This document shows, piece by piece, positions 41,939-50,805 of a DNA stretch of 64,000 nucleotides. How positions within the stretch are numbered: position 1 is the stretch's first letter; every line of letters begins with the position of its first letter. The position numbers and the translations under genes were made by a program. The notes under the pieces were generated by a model. The model was not told the origin of the DNA. It made no database searches and worked only from the letters and a program-made list of their open reading frames with translations. This DNA is from Methylomonas sp. LW13 (lineage in GTDB: Bacteria > Pseudomonadota > Gammaproteobacteria > Methylococcales > Methylomonadaceae): assembly GCF_016865255.1 (NCBI RefSeq), contig NZ_CP033381.1, forward strand, positions 4,960,001 to 5,024,000, written 5' to 3'.

Positions 41939-42916
41939 ATGAAAATACAGGTCAATGGCGATCATCGCGAGTATGGCGAAAACGCCACCGTTGCCGACGT
42001 AATTGCCGATTTGGGCTTGACCGGCAAACGCATCGCCGTGGAATTGAACAAGGAAATTTTGCCTTTTACCCAGCACGCCAGCCAACGCTTGCAAGCTGAC
42101 GATAGATTGGAAATCGTACAGGCTATCGGCGGCGGCGAAGACGATTATTTCACGCTGGCCGGCAAACAATACCGCTCGCGTTTGTTGGTCGGTAGCGGCA
42201 AGTACAAGGATCTGGAAGAAACCCGCCTGGCCACCGAAGCCAGCGGCGCCGAGATTATCACTGTCGCGATTCGCCGCACCAATATCGGCCAGAATCCCGG
42301 TGAACCGAGCTTGCTGGACGTAATTTCGCCTGATAAATATACGATTCTACCCAACACCGCCGGCTGCTACACTGCCGAAGATGCTGTGCGGACTTGCCGG
42401 CTGGCCCGGGAGTTATTGGGTGGCCACAAACTGGTCAAATTGGAAGTATTGGCCGACCAACTGACCTTGTTTCCGGATGTAGCCGAAACCTATGTCGCCG
42501 CCGAATTGCTGGTCAAGGAAGGCTTCGACGTGATGGTCTACACCAATGACGACCCGATTGCCGCCAAGCGCCTGGAAGAAATCGGCTGCGTGGCGGTGAT
42601 GCCGCTGGCCGCGCCGATTGGCTCCGGTCTTGGCATCCGTAACCCGTATAACATTCTGACCATCGTCGAAAACGCCAAGGTACCTATCTTGGTCGATGCC
42701 GGCGTCGGCACCGCCTCCGATGCAGCCATCGCCATGGAACTAGGCTGCGACGGTGTGTTGATGAACACCGCGATAGCCGCTGCGAAAAATCCTGTATTGA
42801 TGGCTTCGGCGATGAAAAAAGGCATCGAAGCCGGCCGCGAAGCCTTCCTGGCTGGACGGATGCCGCGTAAACGTTTTGCTTCGGCCTCTTCGCCGATTGA
42901 TGGGTTGTTTTTGTAA
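41939..42916 (+). CDS. thiSG: Fused sulfur carrier ThiS and thiazole synthase ThiG
   Basis: ThiG builds the thiamin thiazole from deoxyxylulose phosphate, dehydroglycine and sulfur carried by ThiS. Here one 325-residue chain has ThiS at 1-66, ending QAIGGG, directly followed by ThiG at about 69-325, with [13 protein letters not shown], the Schiff-base lysine in KLVKLEVL (Lys167), [15 protein letters not shown] and [17 protein letters not shown]. There is no stop or frameshift at the join. ThiS normally needs a free C-terminal Gly-Gly, so either the chain is cleaved or another carrier serves. Such fusions exist in databases. It is coupled to aroG. Confidence 0.93.
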   Translation: MKIQVNGDHREYGENATVADVIADLGLTGKRIAVELNKEILPFTQHASQRLQADDRLEIVQAIGGGEDDYFTLAGKQYRSRLLVGSGKYKDLEETRLATEASGAEIITVAIRRTNIGQNPGEPSLLDVISPDKYTILPNTAGCYTAEDAVRTCRLARELLGGHKLVKLEVLADQLTLFPDVAETYVAAELLVKEGFDVMVYTNDDPIAAKRLEEIGCVAVMPLAAPIGSGLGIRNPYNILTIVENAKVPILVDAGVGTASDAAIAMELGCDGVLMNTAIAAAKNPVLMASAMKKGIEAGREAFLAGRMPRKRFASASSPIDGLFL

Positions 42917-42926
42917 TGGGGACTCT

Positions 42927-43112
42927 GTGGAACTATCAGAGCGGTTGGTAATAAAACTTCTGATTTTAGCGATTACTCTTGGGGTCTATTTTTTATTAAA
43001 AACTATAATCCCCAATTTGGAATTCGAGAGTTTGCACAAGAAAGTAATACTGATAGTTGCAGTAACTTCAATTGGATTTTTTATCTTTGTAACTTTTAAA
43101 TACGGAATGTAG
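42927..43112 (+). CDS. Small two-helix membrane protein
   Basis: 61 residues from GTG at 42927, with TGGGGA four bases upstream. The frame runs back into thiSG, but its upstream part is that gene's shadow. Two hydrophobic segments (LVIKLLILAITLGVYFLL and KVILIVAVTSIGFFIFVTF) are visible. AT-rich relative to thiSG. It has the look of an orphan small membrane protein; function unknown. Confidence 0.45.
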   Translation: MELSERLVIKLLILAITLGVYFLLKTIIPNLEFESLHKKVILIVAVTSIGFFIFVTFKYGM

Positions 43113-43143
43113 GTTGGGTTAGCCCAATAGGGCGTAACCCAAC
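43113..43143. repeat. Hairpin repeat of the gttgggtta...taacccaac type
   Basis: Nine-base arms gttgggtta (43113-43121) and taacccaac (43135-43143) with inner gccc/gggc pairing give an almost unbroken stem. Sequences of this wording are scattered between genes in many gammaproteobacteria. It could also terminate the preceding gene. Confidence 0.6.
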
Positions 43144-43209
43144 AAACCGAAGCCACTGCCTAAAGACATACTCTGTAGAATTTGAGTTGATACGCTTAAA
43201 ATCCTTATC

Positions 43210-43410
43210 ATGACCGCCACCAAACCCAATACTGAAAACGACGTGCTTTGCTATTGCAGCGGCACCACCGAGCAGCAAATCAAAACCCTGCTAGCCGAGG
43301 GTATCGTAGATCCCGAAAGAATCTCCCGCATCACCGGCGCGGCATCCGGCTGCGGTGGCTGCGAATTCGAATTTCAGCACCTCATATCCGAGTACGGTCA
43401 AAAAACGTAA
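43210..43410 (+). CDS. Bfd-like [2Fe-2S]-binding protein
   Basis: 66 residues with four cysteines in the Bfd arrangement: CYC near residue 14-16 and CGGC at 48-51 within GAASGCGGCE, separated by a helix (TTEQQIKTLL). Proteins of this fold bind a 2Fe-2S cluster; E. coli Bfd reduces bacterioferritin to release iron. Whether this one serves iron release or another electron-transfer role is unclear; no bfr gene is adjacent. The next gene starts four bases after its stop, so the two are cotranscribed. Confidence 0.8.
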   Translation: MTATKPNTENDVLCYCSGTTEQQIKTLLAEGIVDPERISRITGAASGCGGCEFEFQHLISEYGQKT

Positions 43411-43414
43411 GACA

Positions 43415-43732
43415 ATGGCCTGCTGTGACGATCCTACCGAACCCAAAAAACTCGACCGCCGGGAGTTGATCCGACTCCAAGAGCAATATGGAGAATTGGT
43501 GAGGGATTTGTTTACCGAAGATCCGGAAAAGGTCGTTTTGAAGCTGTTAAACGACGCCAATGCTTATTTGACAGAGTTGGCGGCCTTGCATGCCCATCAT
43601 CCTTCTGTGCGCTTAAAAGCTATTGAGTTGTTGGCAAAACCTAGCATTCCTGTGTTGCAACAAATTTTAGAAAAAGAGCCGTATTCCCCGTTCGGCATGG
43701 CTGCGCAAACCCGGTTGGCACAATTACGATAG
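43415..43732 (+). CDS. Unrecognised small helical protein beside the Bfd-like gene
   Basis: 105 residues from ATG at 43415, four bases after the Bfd-like stop. The start MACCDDPTEP has two adjacent cysteines. The remainder is predicted helical (LNDANAYLTELAALHAHH, then LKAIELLAKPSIPVLQQIL), with a HEAT-repeat feel. The tight spacing suggests a functional link to the Fe-S protein. No family recognised. The following 185 bases (43733-43917) show no feature. Confidence 0.6.
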   Translation: MACCDDPTEPKKLDRRELIRLQEQYGELVRDLFTEDPEKVVLKLLNDANAYLTELAALHAHHPSVRLKAIELLAKPSIPVLQQILEKEPYSPFGMAAQTRLAQLR

Positions 43733-43917
43733 ATCATTCGCTTACAAGTGCGTTGAATAGCTTGATACTTGTATTATCTCAACTACATTAGTGAAGCACT
43801 CAACTTAGACTGGTCAAAATCTTGGTAGCATTCTATCAAGCAGTTCGCGCACGGCTTGTGGTGATACCGGCAAAAGATCAGTCGCTTCTCCCATCTTAAA
43901 GTCTTAAGGATTTCATC

Positions 43918-44439
43918 ATGAAATTGTCGACAGTTACAATTGCGGTACTAGCGTCTCTAGTATCTGGAAATTTATATGCAGACCAATATATATGCAAAAA
44001 TATCAGCGGAACAATACAGCCGTCCACCGCTGACCCGGATTGCAATATTCTAAAATTCAAGGATCGCCAGTTTCCCGATTTAACTTTTTTGGGACCACTA
44101 CCGCCCGGCGCACCACCGGTGTGTTTTATCGGCACCTTAACCGCCACATTTGGTAAAAACCTGAAGCTGACCGGAACGGCGTTCTCCGGGCTGTTTGCAA
44201 ATGGGCTTGGTCAATTAACCGGGGCGTCGGCAATTAAGCTGAGTGCCGGGGCAGTTGATCTGGGGCGGGTTTTTACTAAGGATCTGATTTTTAACCCTGA
44301 AGGTGCGACGACAGAATTATTAACGGTAGTTGGTGGCAGCAAAACTTTTAAAGACGGTAGGGGACAATTTGAAATTACCGGCAACATTCTTTACGAGAGC
44401 GCACCATTTACCGGCCAGTTGTGTATAGAGGACGACTGA
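43918..44439 (+). CDS. Exported protein of unknown function
   Basis: 173 residues starting MKLSTVTIAVLASLVSGN, with cleavage near LYA-DQ. The mature part is rich in Gly, Thr and short beta strands, with four cysteines (one near QYICKN, one near DPDCNIL, PPVCFIG and QLCIED) likely forming disulfides. TAAGGA lies upstream of the ATG. It appears monocistronic, with a terminator at 44478. No recognised family; a secreted or outer-surface beta-sandwich is a fair guess. Confidence 0.6.
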   Translation: MKLSTVTIAVLASLVSGNLYADQYICKNISGTIQPSTADPDCNILKFKDRQFPDLTFLGPLPPGAPPVCFIGTLTATFGKNLKLTGTAFSGLFANGLGQLTGASAIKLSAGAVDLGRVFTKDLIFNPEGATTELLTVVGGSKTFKDGRGQFEITGNILYESAPFTGQLCIEDD

Positions 44440-44477
44440 TTCGGTTTGTACAATTTAGATAAATGCGTTTTTAATCT

Positions 44478-44520
44478 GTGTTTTTCGGCGACTTATCGTT
44501 GACGAAAAACACTCTCTTTT
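44478..44520 (+). terminator. Intrinsic terminator after the exported protein
   Basis: Ten-base perfect arms (gtgtttttcg / cgaaaaacac) followed by tctctttt, 38 bases after the stop codon at 44439. Confidence 0.75.
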
Positions 44521-44669
44521 GCTATCGGAATACCGCACTAATTTGATGGTCAAATTGAAATAGTTACAGGAAACCCTTCTCGCTTACATGGGCAGACTGA
44601 TGTTTAAACTTCAGCTGATATACTCCGCTACCAATATTTAGCTTCACCTGATTAATCTTCGCTATTCCA

Positions 44670-45359
44670 ATGATTGAACCCCAAAAAATCGACCCCGCCC
44701 GCATCAAAAGCTTCATCCGTCGCCAAGGCCGCGCGACTGCCGGCCAAAAGCAAGCACTGGAAAGCCATTGGGATAAATATTGCCTGTCGCCGCAAGCCAA
44801 CTTCGATGCCGAGCAAGCCTTCGGCCGGCAAGCGCCGTTGATTGTCGAGATCGGTTTCGGCAACGGTGACAGCCTGGCGGCGATGGCTGAGGCCAATCCG
44901 GATTTGAATTATCTGGGGATTGAAGTGCACCGCCCCGGCGTCGGCCATTTGATGATGTTGCTGGAGCAGCGCGGGATTAACAACGTGCGGATTTACCACC
45001 ACGATGCCATCGAGATTCTGGAGCAAAAAATTGCCGACCATAGCCTGGCCGGCGTGCATCTGTTTTTCCCCGACCCTTGGCAAAAGCGCCGCCATCACAA
45101 GCGTCGCATTGTCCGTCCTAGCTTCGTGGACTTGCTGAACAAGAAATTACTGGCCGGCGGCTATTTTCACGCCGCCACCGATTGGGAGCATTACGCCAAG
45201 GACATGCTGGGGATTTTGTCTGCCGGCACCGGCTTGAAAAACAGCAGCCCGAGCAACGATTTCTGCGAGCGGCCGATTTATCGGCCCTTAACCAAGTTCG
45301 AAAACCGTGGCCTGGGTTTAGGTCACGGGGTTTGGGATTTGATTTTTCGGAAGATTTGA
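44670..45359 (+). CDS. trmB: tRNA (guanine-46-N7)-methyltransferase
   Basis: Methylates G46 in the variable loop of tRNAs using S-adenosylmethionine. The 229 residues have the SAM-binding PLIVEIGFGNGDSLAAMA, YLGIEVHRPGVG, and the catalytic/tRNA-binding VHLFFPDPWQKRRHHKRRIV. Both neighbours are unrelated. A long hairpin follows between it and the convergent DUF2058 gene. Confidence 0.95.
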   Translation: MIEPQKIDPARIKSFIRRQGRATAGQKQALESHWDKYCLSPQANFDAEQAFGRQAPLIVEIGFGNGDSLAAMAEANPDLNYLGIEVHRPGVGHLMMLLEQRGINNVRIYHHDAIEILEQKIADHSLAGVHLFFPDPWQKRRHHKRRIVRPSFVDLLNKKLLAGGYFHAATDWEHYAKDMLGILSAGTGLKNSSPSNDFCERPIYRPLTKFENRGLGLGHGVWDLIFRKI

Positions 45360-45388
45360 GCGAATCGAGAGACTACGACACGTTCGCC

Positions 45389-45420
45389 GAGCGGAGCCGA
45401 AACAATTGCCGGCTCCGCTC
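45389..45420. terminator. Hairpin between trmB and the DUF2058 gene
   Basis: Eleven-base perfect arms (gagcggagccg / cggctccgctc), ten-base loop, in the short space between convergent genes. No T-run; probably a bidirectional stop. Confidence 0.55.
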
Positions 45421-45432
45421 AACTGGCTGTTT

Positions 45433-45987
45433 TCACCACATCAAATCGTCCGGAATCTGAAACTCGATATACGGGTCGTCGGCGGCAGAGACATCTTGCG
45501 TCGCTTCGTTCAACACCACAATACTACCCGCATCCCGAGCCTGCACTTTGCGGGCGACCTCCGCCGGCACGATCTCATAATGACTGTCTATTTTGGCGAT
45601 GCCGGCCCGGCCGTTGATCAAGGCCTCCCGCACTTTTTCAGCCACGTATAGGGTTTTGACTTTGTTGTCGTCGGTGAAGTTGTAAGCCAAGCCGTTCGGA
45701 TCCAGCGCGATACGGTTCATTTCGACGATTTGCTTGATTTGCGCCCCCAGGGCCTTTTGTTCATCGGCCAGCTTGCGCTGCCGATTCAGTTCTCGGTCGC
45801 GCTCCACCTGTTGCTGGCGCAATTGCTCCGCACTCAGCTTAACCTCATCGATGGTCTCGACGCCATTATTGCGTTCCAATTTGGTTTGTTTACGCTTCTC
45901 GGCTTTGACTTGTTTGAGCTTAGCGTCGTTGCTGAGGCCGGATTTAAGCAGTTGTTCTTGCAGGGATAGGTTTTGCGGTTTTTTCAT
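45433..45987 (-). CDS. DUF2058 family nucleoid/polynucleotide-associated protein
   Basis: 184 residues. The N-terminal part is a highly charged coiled coil (about 1-95: LQEQLLKSGLSNDAKLKQ, then many Lys/Arg/Gln/Glu). The C-terminal part has FTDDNKVKTLYV and YEIVPAEVARKVQARD, which are family landmarks of E. coli YaiL-like proteins. The function is uncertain; association with nucleic acid is suggested by charge and by family notes. It follows the HExxH gene on the same strand with a 54-base gap. Confidence 0.85.
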   Translation of the reverse strand: MKKPQNLSLQEQLLKSGLSNDAKLKQVKAEKRKQTKLERNNGVETIDEVKLSAEQLRQQQVERDRELNRQRKLADEQKALGAQIKQIVEMNRIALDPNGLAYNFTDDNKVKTLYVAEKVREALINGRAGIAKIDSHYEIVPAEVARKVQARDAGSIVVLNEATQDVSAADDPYIEFQIPDDLMW

Positions 45988-46041
45988 GGCTAGACAACGG
46001 TTTAGCGAGATTAAAATTCAAGGTCAGCATAGTATAAAGCG

Positions 46042-47262
46042 TTACTGGCCCAGCATCTTGCCGGTAGCGTATTGCCACCAGCTTAGCGGCTTGGTCAGCG
46101 GCACCTCGCAGCGGTCGTAACCTTGGTATTCGATGCCGCGGAAGATGTCCTCACGTAGCCATTGATAAGCGGCCGGCGCGCTTTGTTGCAAGCGTTCCGG
46201 AATTAAAATGTATTGCGCCACCAACTCGGCCAACTTTTCCTGGGTGGTGCCATCGTAACGGCCTTCGTTGACTTCGCCCAAATACTCGAACGCCTCGAAC
46301 CATTTCGAAGGCCACAATGCCAGCTTAGCCTCGGCGATGATTTTCATGATGTCTTCGTCGTTGGAAATCTTGTGGTACTTGTAGAAAAAATACAGATCGT
46401 CCTGGCCGTTCCAAAAATGAAAGTTGTCGATGGTGTGGGCGATTTCATGCACGACGATAGGCAGCCTAAAATCCACCAGATATTGCACGCCGATGTCGCG
46501 ATAGGTGCCGCCTTCCTTGCCCTTGTCGAAGGCCTTGACGGTAAACACGATCAGGTTTTGACCGCTGAATACCTGAGCCACGGTCTGCGAGCGAAAGCCT
46601 ATGCCCGGCACCAGCGTCAACGGATGAGTATGATCCTGCCAGATGCTGTTTTTGTAGTCTTCTTGAAACGCATCGCGAATCAGTTCCTGCATCACCGTGG
46701 GTTTATCGGCGATTTCCTGTTCCAAATTATCTACCGGCTTGGCTTTGCTGATGCTTTGTCTTAAAAAGGCCGGGATCTTACGAATCGCTTTTTCGAACAA
46801 ACGCAGATGATCTAAGTTGAAGCGTCGCACTTCGTAGCGATAGTCGTCGCTGTGTTTGACCACGGTTTTGGTGTCGTAGAACAAGGCCAAGGCCCGCCAG
46901 GCGGCTTCGCGGTCGTCCCAATATTTTTCCAGTACGCAGAGTTCGCCGGCGATATTGTTGGCGCAGTCTTCGCGGTAATCGGCCAAGTCGTCGAGATGAT
47001 CCTGGTTTTTATGATCGGTCAGCACCGCCACCGCTTGTTTGCGCAAACCGGGATGGTTTGTTTCGTAAAAACGGATGATGTCAGCTAGGGCCGCAGTAGG
47101 GGTAAAGTGTTGCTGGCTGGTAGCGCAGACCAGTTCAGTGTTCTGCGACAACGTGAAAAAGCGGTTTTGAAACAGCGGTACCGGCTCGGCTGCGTATCCA
47201 AAGCCGGCATTTAACAGCAGCCAGCCTAAGCAAGCAGGCCGCAACAAGGTCAAACGGCGCAA
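46042..47262 (-). CDS. Exported HExxH protein, putative zinc peptidase
   Basis: 406 residues with a signal peptide (about 1-25, cleavage near YAA-EP). At 272-276 is HEIAH followed by TIDNFHFW, the zincin zinc-binding motif HExxH with its catalytic Glu. Downstream acidic residues could supply the third ligand (WFEAFEYLGEVNEG). The rest is helical and unfamiliar. The motif is seen; protease activity is inferred. It lies just three bases after bamD's stop on the same strand, so it may be made with the outer-membrane assembly lipoprotein. Confidence 0.65.
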   Translation of the reverse strand: MRRLTLLRPACLGWLLLNAGFGYAAEPVPLFQNRFFTLSQNTELVCATSQQHFTPTAALADIIRFYETNHPGLRKQAVAVLTDHKNQDHLDDLADYREDCANNIAGELCVLEKYWDDREAAWRALALFYDTKTVVKHSDDYRYEVRRFNLDHLRLFEKAIRKIPAFLRQSISKAKPVDNLEQEIADKPTVMQELIRDAFQEDYKNSIWQDHTHPLTLVPGIGFRSQTVAQVFSGQNLIVFTVKAFDKGKEGGTYRDIGVQYLVDFRLPIVVHEIAHTIDNFHFWNGQDDLYFFYKYHKISNDEDIMKIIAEAKLALWPSKWFEAFEYLGEVNEGRYDGTTQEKLAELVAQYILIPERLQQSAPAAYQWLREDIFRGIEYQGYDRCEVPLTKPLSWWQYATGKMLGQ

Positions 47263-47265
47263 GTT

Positions 47266-48111
47266 TTATTTATCCAGGCCCATGGCGTCCCACACTTTTT
47301 GAATGGCGCCTTCATCCTTGTAATTGGCTTGCGGTGCGCCGGCGGGGTAATTCAAGGTATAGATTCGTTCGGCGTCGGCGGCCAACTCGTCCATGCCCAA
47401 CTGCCGATAACCGTCCTGCATGATTTGCAAGGCAAACGGCACCGCCGGGGTGCGTTGATATTCCTTGATGATGTAATTAGCCCGGTTAACAGCGGCGACA
47501 TAGGCTTTACGGCGCATGTAAAAGTCGGCGACATGGACTTCGTACATTGCCATATTGTTACGGAGTGCGATCATCCGCAGTTTGGCATCGGCAACATATT
47601 GGCTATTGGGATAGCGGCGGATCAATTCCTGGAAATTATCATAAGAATCTTTGGCCGGACCGGGATCGCGTTGCGAAGAGTCCGTGGGCAGAAAGCGGTC
47701 TATAAAGCCGATACCGCGGTTGTAATTGATCAGGCCTTTTAGATAATAGGCATAATCGACATTGGGGTTGCGTGGATGGATTTTAATGAAGCGGTCGGCG
47801 GCGGCTAAGCCCGCTTCCGGATCGTCGTTTTTATAGTAAGCGTAAGCAACATTTAATTGCGCCTGAGCCGCATAGTCGCCGAACGGATAACGCGATTCCA
47901 GCGCTTCGTAAAGAGTCACCGCTTTTTGATAGTTTTTATTGTCCAGCGCTTCCTTGGCTTTTTCATGAAACATCTTGTCGTCCCAGCCGGCGTATTCTTC
48001 GTCTTTGCTAGCGGAAGAATCCTTGCTCATAAAGGCATCCAGGGTCTCGCAGCCTTGCAGCGTCCAAGCCAGACAGGCGATAAAAACGGTTTTTACTAAA
48101 ACTAATCGCAT
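47266..48111 (-). CDS. bamD: Outer-membrane assembly lipoprotein BamD
   Basis: An essential lipoprotein of the BAM complex that inserts beta-barrels into the outer membrane. 281 residues with the lipid cysteine Cys21 (TLQGC), then TPR repeats: AKEALDNKNYQKAVTLYEAL, ESRYPFGDYAAQAQLNVAYAY and the family stretch SQYVADAKLRMIALRNNMA. It is divergent from rluD, the classic gammaproteobacterial arrangement. The HExxH gene follows closely downstream. Confidence 0.95.
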   Translation of the reverse strand: MRLVLVKTVFIACLAWTLQGCETLDAFMSKDSSASKDEEYAGWDDKMFHEKAKEALDNKNYQKAVTLYEALESRYPFGDYAAQAQLNVAYAYYKNDDPEAGLAAADRFIKIHPRNPNVDYAYYLKGLINYNRGIGFIDRFLPTDSSQRDPGPAKDSYDNFQELIRRYPNSQYVADAKLRMIALRNNMAMYEVHVADFYMRRKAYVAAVNRANYIIKEYQRTPAVPFALQIMQDGYRQLGMDELAADAERIYTLNYPAGAPQANYKDEGAIQKVWDAMGLDK

Positions 48112-48194
48112 ACGTTTATCAACACGTTGTAATATTGCGGGTTTTTTGCAGCTTTTGGCGGCATTCTGGCCGCGAGTATAACTTAAAAACGACT

Positions 48195-49148
48195 ATGACG
48201 ATATTGACGGCAAGGGTTCCCGAGGAACTGGCGGGTATGCGACTGGACCAGTGTCTGGCCGAAGTGTTTCCGGATTATTCGCGCAGCAAACTGCAAACCT
48301 GGATCAAAGCCGGCCGGGTATTGGTGGATGGTGAGGTTATGAAAGGCCGCGAGAAATTGGACGGCGGTGAGGAAATCGAGCTGGATGCCGAAGCTGAGCG
48401 CGTGATCGAATATGCGCCTCAGGAAATCCCGCTAGACATTGTTTATGAAGACCGCTCTTTACTCATCGTCAACAAACCGGCCGGTTTGGTCGTGCATCCG
48501 GCGGTCGGCAACTGGGACGGCACTTTAGTTAATGCCTTGCTCAATCACGCCCCCAATCTGGATACCCTGCCGCGTGCCGGCATCGTGCATCGCATCGACA
48601 AAGACACCAGCGGCTTGCTGATGATCGCCAAAACCTTGCAGGCTCATAACAGTCTGGTCGAGCAGCTACAGGCACGCAGCATCCATCGTGAATATCTGGC
48701 GCTGGTAAAGGGCTGGATGACCGCCGGCGGCACGGTCGACGAACCTATCGGCCGCCATCCTGTGGACCGTAAACGTAATGCCGTAGTAAAGCGCGGCGGT
48801 AAAGAAGCGATTACCCACTACCGGCTGGAACAACGCTTTAAGCGCCATACGCTGATTCGCGTCAAGCTGGAAACCGGCCGGACGCATCAAATTAGAGTAC
48901 ATATGTCGCATATCAATTATCCGCTGGTCGGCGATCAAGTCTACGGCGGCCGCTTCCAAATGCCGGCTGACTGTAATCCCGCGTTGGCAGAGGCCTTGCG
49001 CAATTTTAAGCGCCAAGCCTTGCATGCCGCGAAATTGGGTTTGGAGCATCCTGAGACCGGCGAGTATTGCGAATGGGAACAACCCATCCCCGAAGACATG
49101 CAAAATCTGTTGAAATTATTGGCCGAAAATGAATTGGATCAAGCCTGA
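48195..49148 (+). CDS. rluD: 23S rRNA pseudouridine synthase
   Basis: Makes pseudouridines at 1911, 1915 and 1917 in helix 69 of 23S rRNA. 317 residues: an S4 RNA-binding domain (about 12-70, GMRLDQCLAEVFPDYSRSKLQ), then the RluA-type catalytic domain with the active Asp in AGIVHRIDKDTSGLLMIAKT, followed by GRHPVDRKRNAV and ETGRTHQIRVHM. The frame opens at 48135, but the ATG at 48195 fits the family start. It is divergent from bamD and overlaps pgeF by 20 bases. Confidence 0.95.
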   Translation: MTILTARVPEELAGMRLDQCLAEVFPDYSRSKLQTWIKAGRVLVDGEVMKGREKLDGGEEIELDAEAERVIEYAPQEIPLDIVYEDRSLLIVNKPAGLVVHPAVGNWDGTLVNALLNHAPNLDTLPRAGIVHRIDKDTSGLLMIAKTLQAHNSLVEQLQARSIHREYLALVKGWMTAGGTVDEPIGRHPVDRKRNAVVKRGGKEAITHYRLEQRFKRHTLIRVKLETGRTHQIRVHMSHINYPLVGDQVYGGRFQMPADCNPALAEALRNFKRQALHAAKLGLEHPETGEYCEWEQPIPEDMQNLLKLLAENELDQA

Positions 49149-49854
49149 TTGGCCGCTGCCGGCGCATGTGCATGCCGCCGTCACCTTGCGCACCGGCGGT
49201 GTCAGTACCGGCCCTTACGCCAGTTTGAATCCGGCCAGCCACGTCAACGACGACCCGCAGCACGTCAAAACCAACCGCTACATCATCAAGGACATGCTGC
49301 AACTACCAACGGAGCCGGTCTGGCTGCAACAGGTACATGGAGTGCGGGTAGTGAATGCCGATGAAACCGACAGTTTGGCAGAAGCCGACGCCAGTTTCGC
49401 CGATCAGCCCGGCACGGTATGCGCGGTACTGACCGCCGATTGTCTGCCGGTATTGTTCTGTGGAGACGATGGCGAAGTGGTCGCCGCCGCCCACGCCGGC
49501 TGGCGCGGTTTGCAGGCCGGTATCATCGCCGAAACCCTGTATGCGATGAGTTGTCAGGATGTGCATGTTTGGCTGGGGCCGGCGATAGGCCCGGATAATT
49601 TCGAAGTGGGTGACGAGGTGCGGGACGCTTTTATTCAAGACAACCCGATTACCGCCGTCGCATTTCGCGCGCGACAGCCTGGCAAGTGGCTGGCGGATAT
49701 TTACCGGCTGGCACGTATTAAACTGGCGGAACTGGGTGTGGAACACGTTTATGGCGGTGACCTATGCACCGTCGCCGATCCTCAACGTTTTTACTCGTAT
49801 CGCCGTGACGGCGCGAATACTGGCCGCATGGCCAGTTTGATCTGGAGAGACTAA
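49129..49854 (+). CDS. pgeF: PgeF/YfiH family purine nucleoside phosphorylase / peptidoglycan editing factor
   Basis: A laccase-like-fold zinc protein. Relatives are reported as purine nucleoside phosphorylases and as factors removing wrong amino acids from peptidoglycan precursors. The 241 residues have the metal ligands in QQVHG (His), LTADCLPVLF (Cys) and AAAHAGWRGLQAG (His), and SYRRDGANTGRMASLIW at the end. It overlaps rluD and is followed one base later by the ZIP gene, so three genes are coupled. Confidence 0.93.
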   Translation: MNWIKPDWPLPAHVHAAVTLRTGGVSTGPYASLNPASHVNDDPQHVKTNRYIIKDMLQLPTEPVWLQQVHGVRVVNADETDSLAEADASFADQPGTVCAVLTADCLPVLFCGDDGEVVAAAHAGWRGLQAGIIAETLYAMSCQDVHVWLGPAIGPDNFEVGDEVRDAFIQDNPITAVAFRARQPGKWLADIYRLARIKLAELGVEHVYGGDLCTVADPQRFYSYRRDGANTGRMASLIWRD

Positions 49855-49855
49855 T

Positions 49856-50731
49856 TTGACTGTATTGTTGTCGATTATCTTGTTTACCGCGCTGGGTGGA
49901 GTGCTTAGTGTTCTGGCTGCTGCGGTGTTTTTATTACTGCCAGAACACAAACAAAAGCATGTACTGCCGCACGGCATCAGTTTTGCAATTGGCGCGTTGT
50001 TGACCGGCGCGTTTTGCGGATTGATCCCGCATGCTTTCGAGGAAGTGCCGGTCGAGGATATGTCCACACTCTCGGCTACGATTTTAGCAGGCATCCTATT
50101 GTTTTTTGTATTGGAAAAACTCCTGGTCTGGCGCCATTGCCATTCTCACGCTTGCGAAGCCCACGGCGAAGAATCGCACGATGATCATCACCACGAACAC
50201 GGCCATACGCATTCAATCCAAGCGGCCGGCCACCGCCCCGCCGGGATGTTTATCATTCTCGGCGACAGCATCCATAATTTTGTCGATGGCGTGTTGATCG
50301 GCGCGGCATTTTTAACCGATGTGCAACTGGGTATCGTCACCAGCTTGGCGGTGGCCGCGCATGAAATTCCGCAAGAAGTCGGCGACTTCGCGATATTGCT
50401 GCACAGTGGCTACAAGCGCGGTGAGGCCTTGTTTTACAATGTTCTTGCCAGCTTGAGCACGGTGGTTGGCGGCGTATTGGCGTATTTCAGTCTTGGCGAC
50501 CTACATCACATCTTGCCCTACTTTTTAACCCTGGCGGCTTCCAGTTTTATTTATATCGCGGTTGCCGATTTAATCCCGTCTTTGCATCAGAAGACCGACA
50601 TCAAAACCTCATTACAACAGATTGGTTTTATTTTGGCTGGGGTGGTGTTGATTTTGGTGATGCAAGGCATAGCGCATCGATTTGAAGGGAAAATTGACGG
50701 GGATAGAGTCGAGCAAACTGGTATCGTTTAA
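49856..50731 (+). CDS. ZIP-family metal transporter
   Basis: 291 residues, eight predicted membrane helices. A histidine-rich cytoplasmic loop lies at about 95-122 (RHCHSHACEAHGEE and DDHHHEHGHTH), and the family metal sites HNFVDGVLIGAA in helix 4 and HEIPQEVGDFAILL in helix 5 are present. It should carry zinc or another divalent metal into the cytoplasm. The start is TTG one base after pgeF's stop, so it is translationally coupled. An internal start cannot be excluded. Confidence 0.9.
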   Translation: MTVLLSIILFTALGGVLSVLAAAVFLLLPEHKQKHVLPHGISFAIGALLTGAFCGLIPHAFEEVPVEDMSTLSATILAGILLFFVLEKLLVWRHCHSHACEAHGEESHDDHHHEHGHTHSIQAAGHRPAGMFIILGDSIHNFVDGVLIGAAFLTDVQLGIVTSLAVAAHEIPQEVGDFAILLHSGYKRGEALFYNVLASLSTVVGGVLAYFSLGDLHHILPYFLTLAASSFIYIAVADLIPSLHQKTDIKTSLQQIGFILAGVVLILVMQGIAHRFEGKIDGDRVEQTGIV

Positions 50732-50805
50732 TTCAGACTTTATAGGGTCACGATTCTGCTATCTCTTCGGCATACGGGCGAAACTTAGGTTGCCAGCACC
50801 GTGGC

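Noticed and set aside
41900-41945. TPP riboswitch before thiSG
   Set aside because: Only three bases separate aroG and thiSG, and no thi-box wording was found upstream of aroG.
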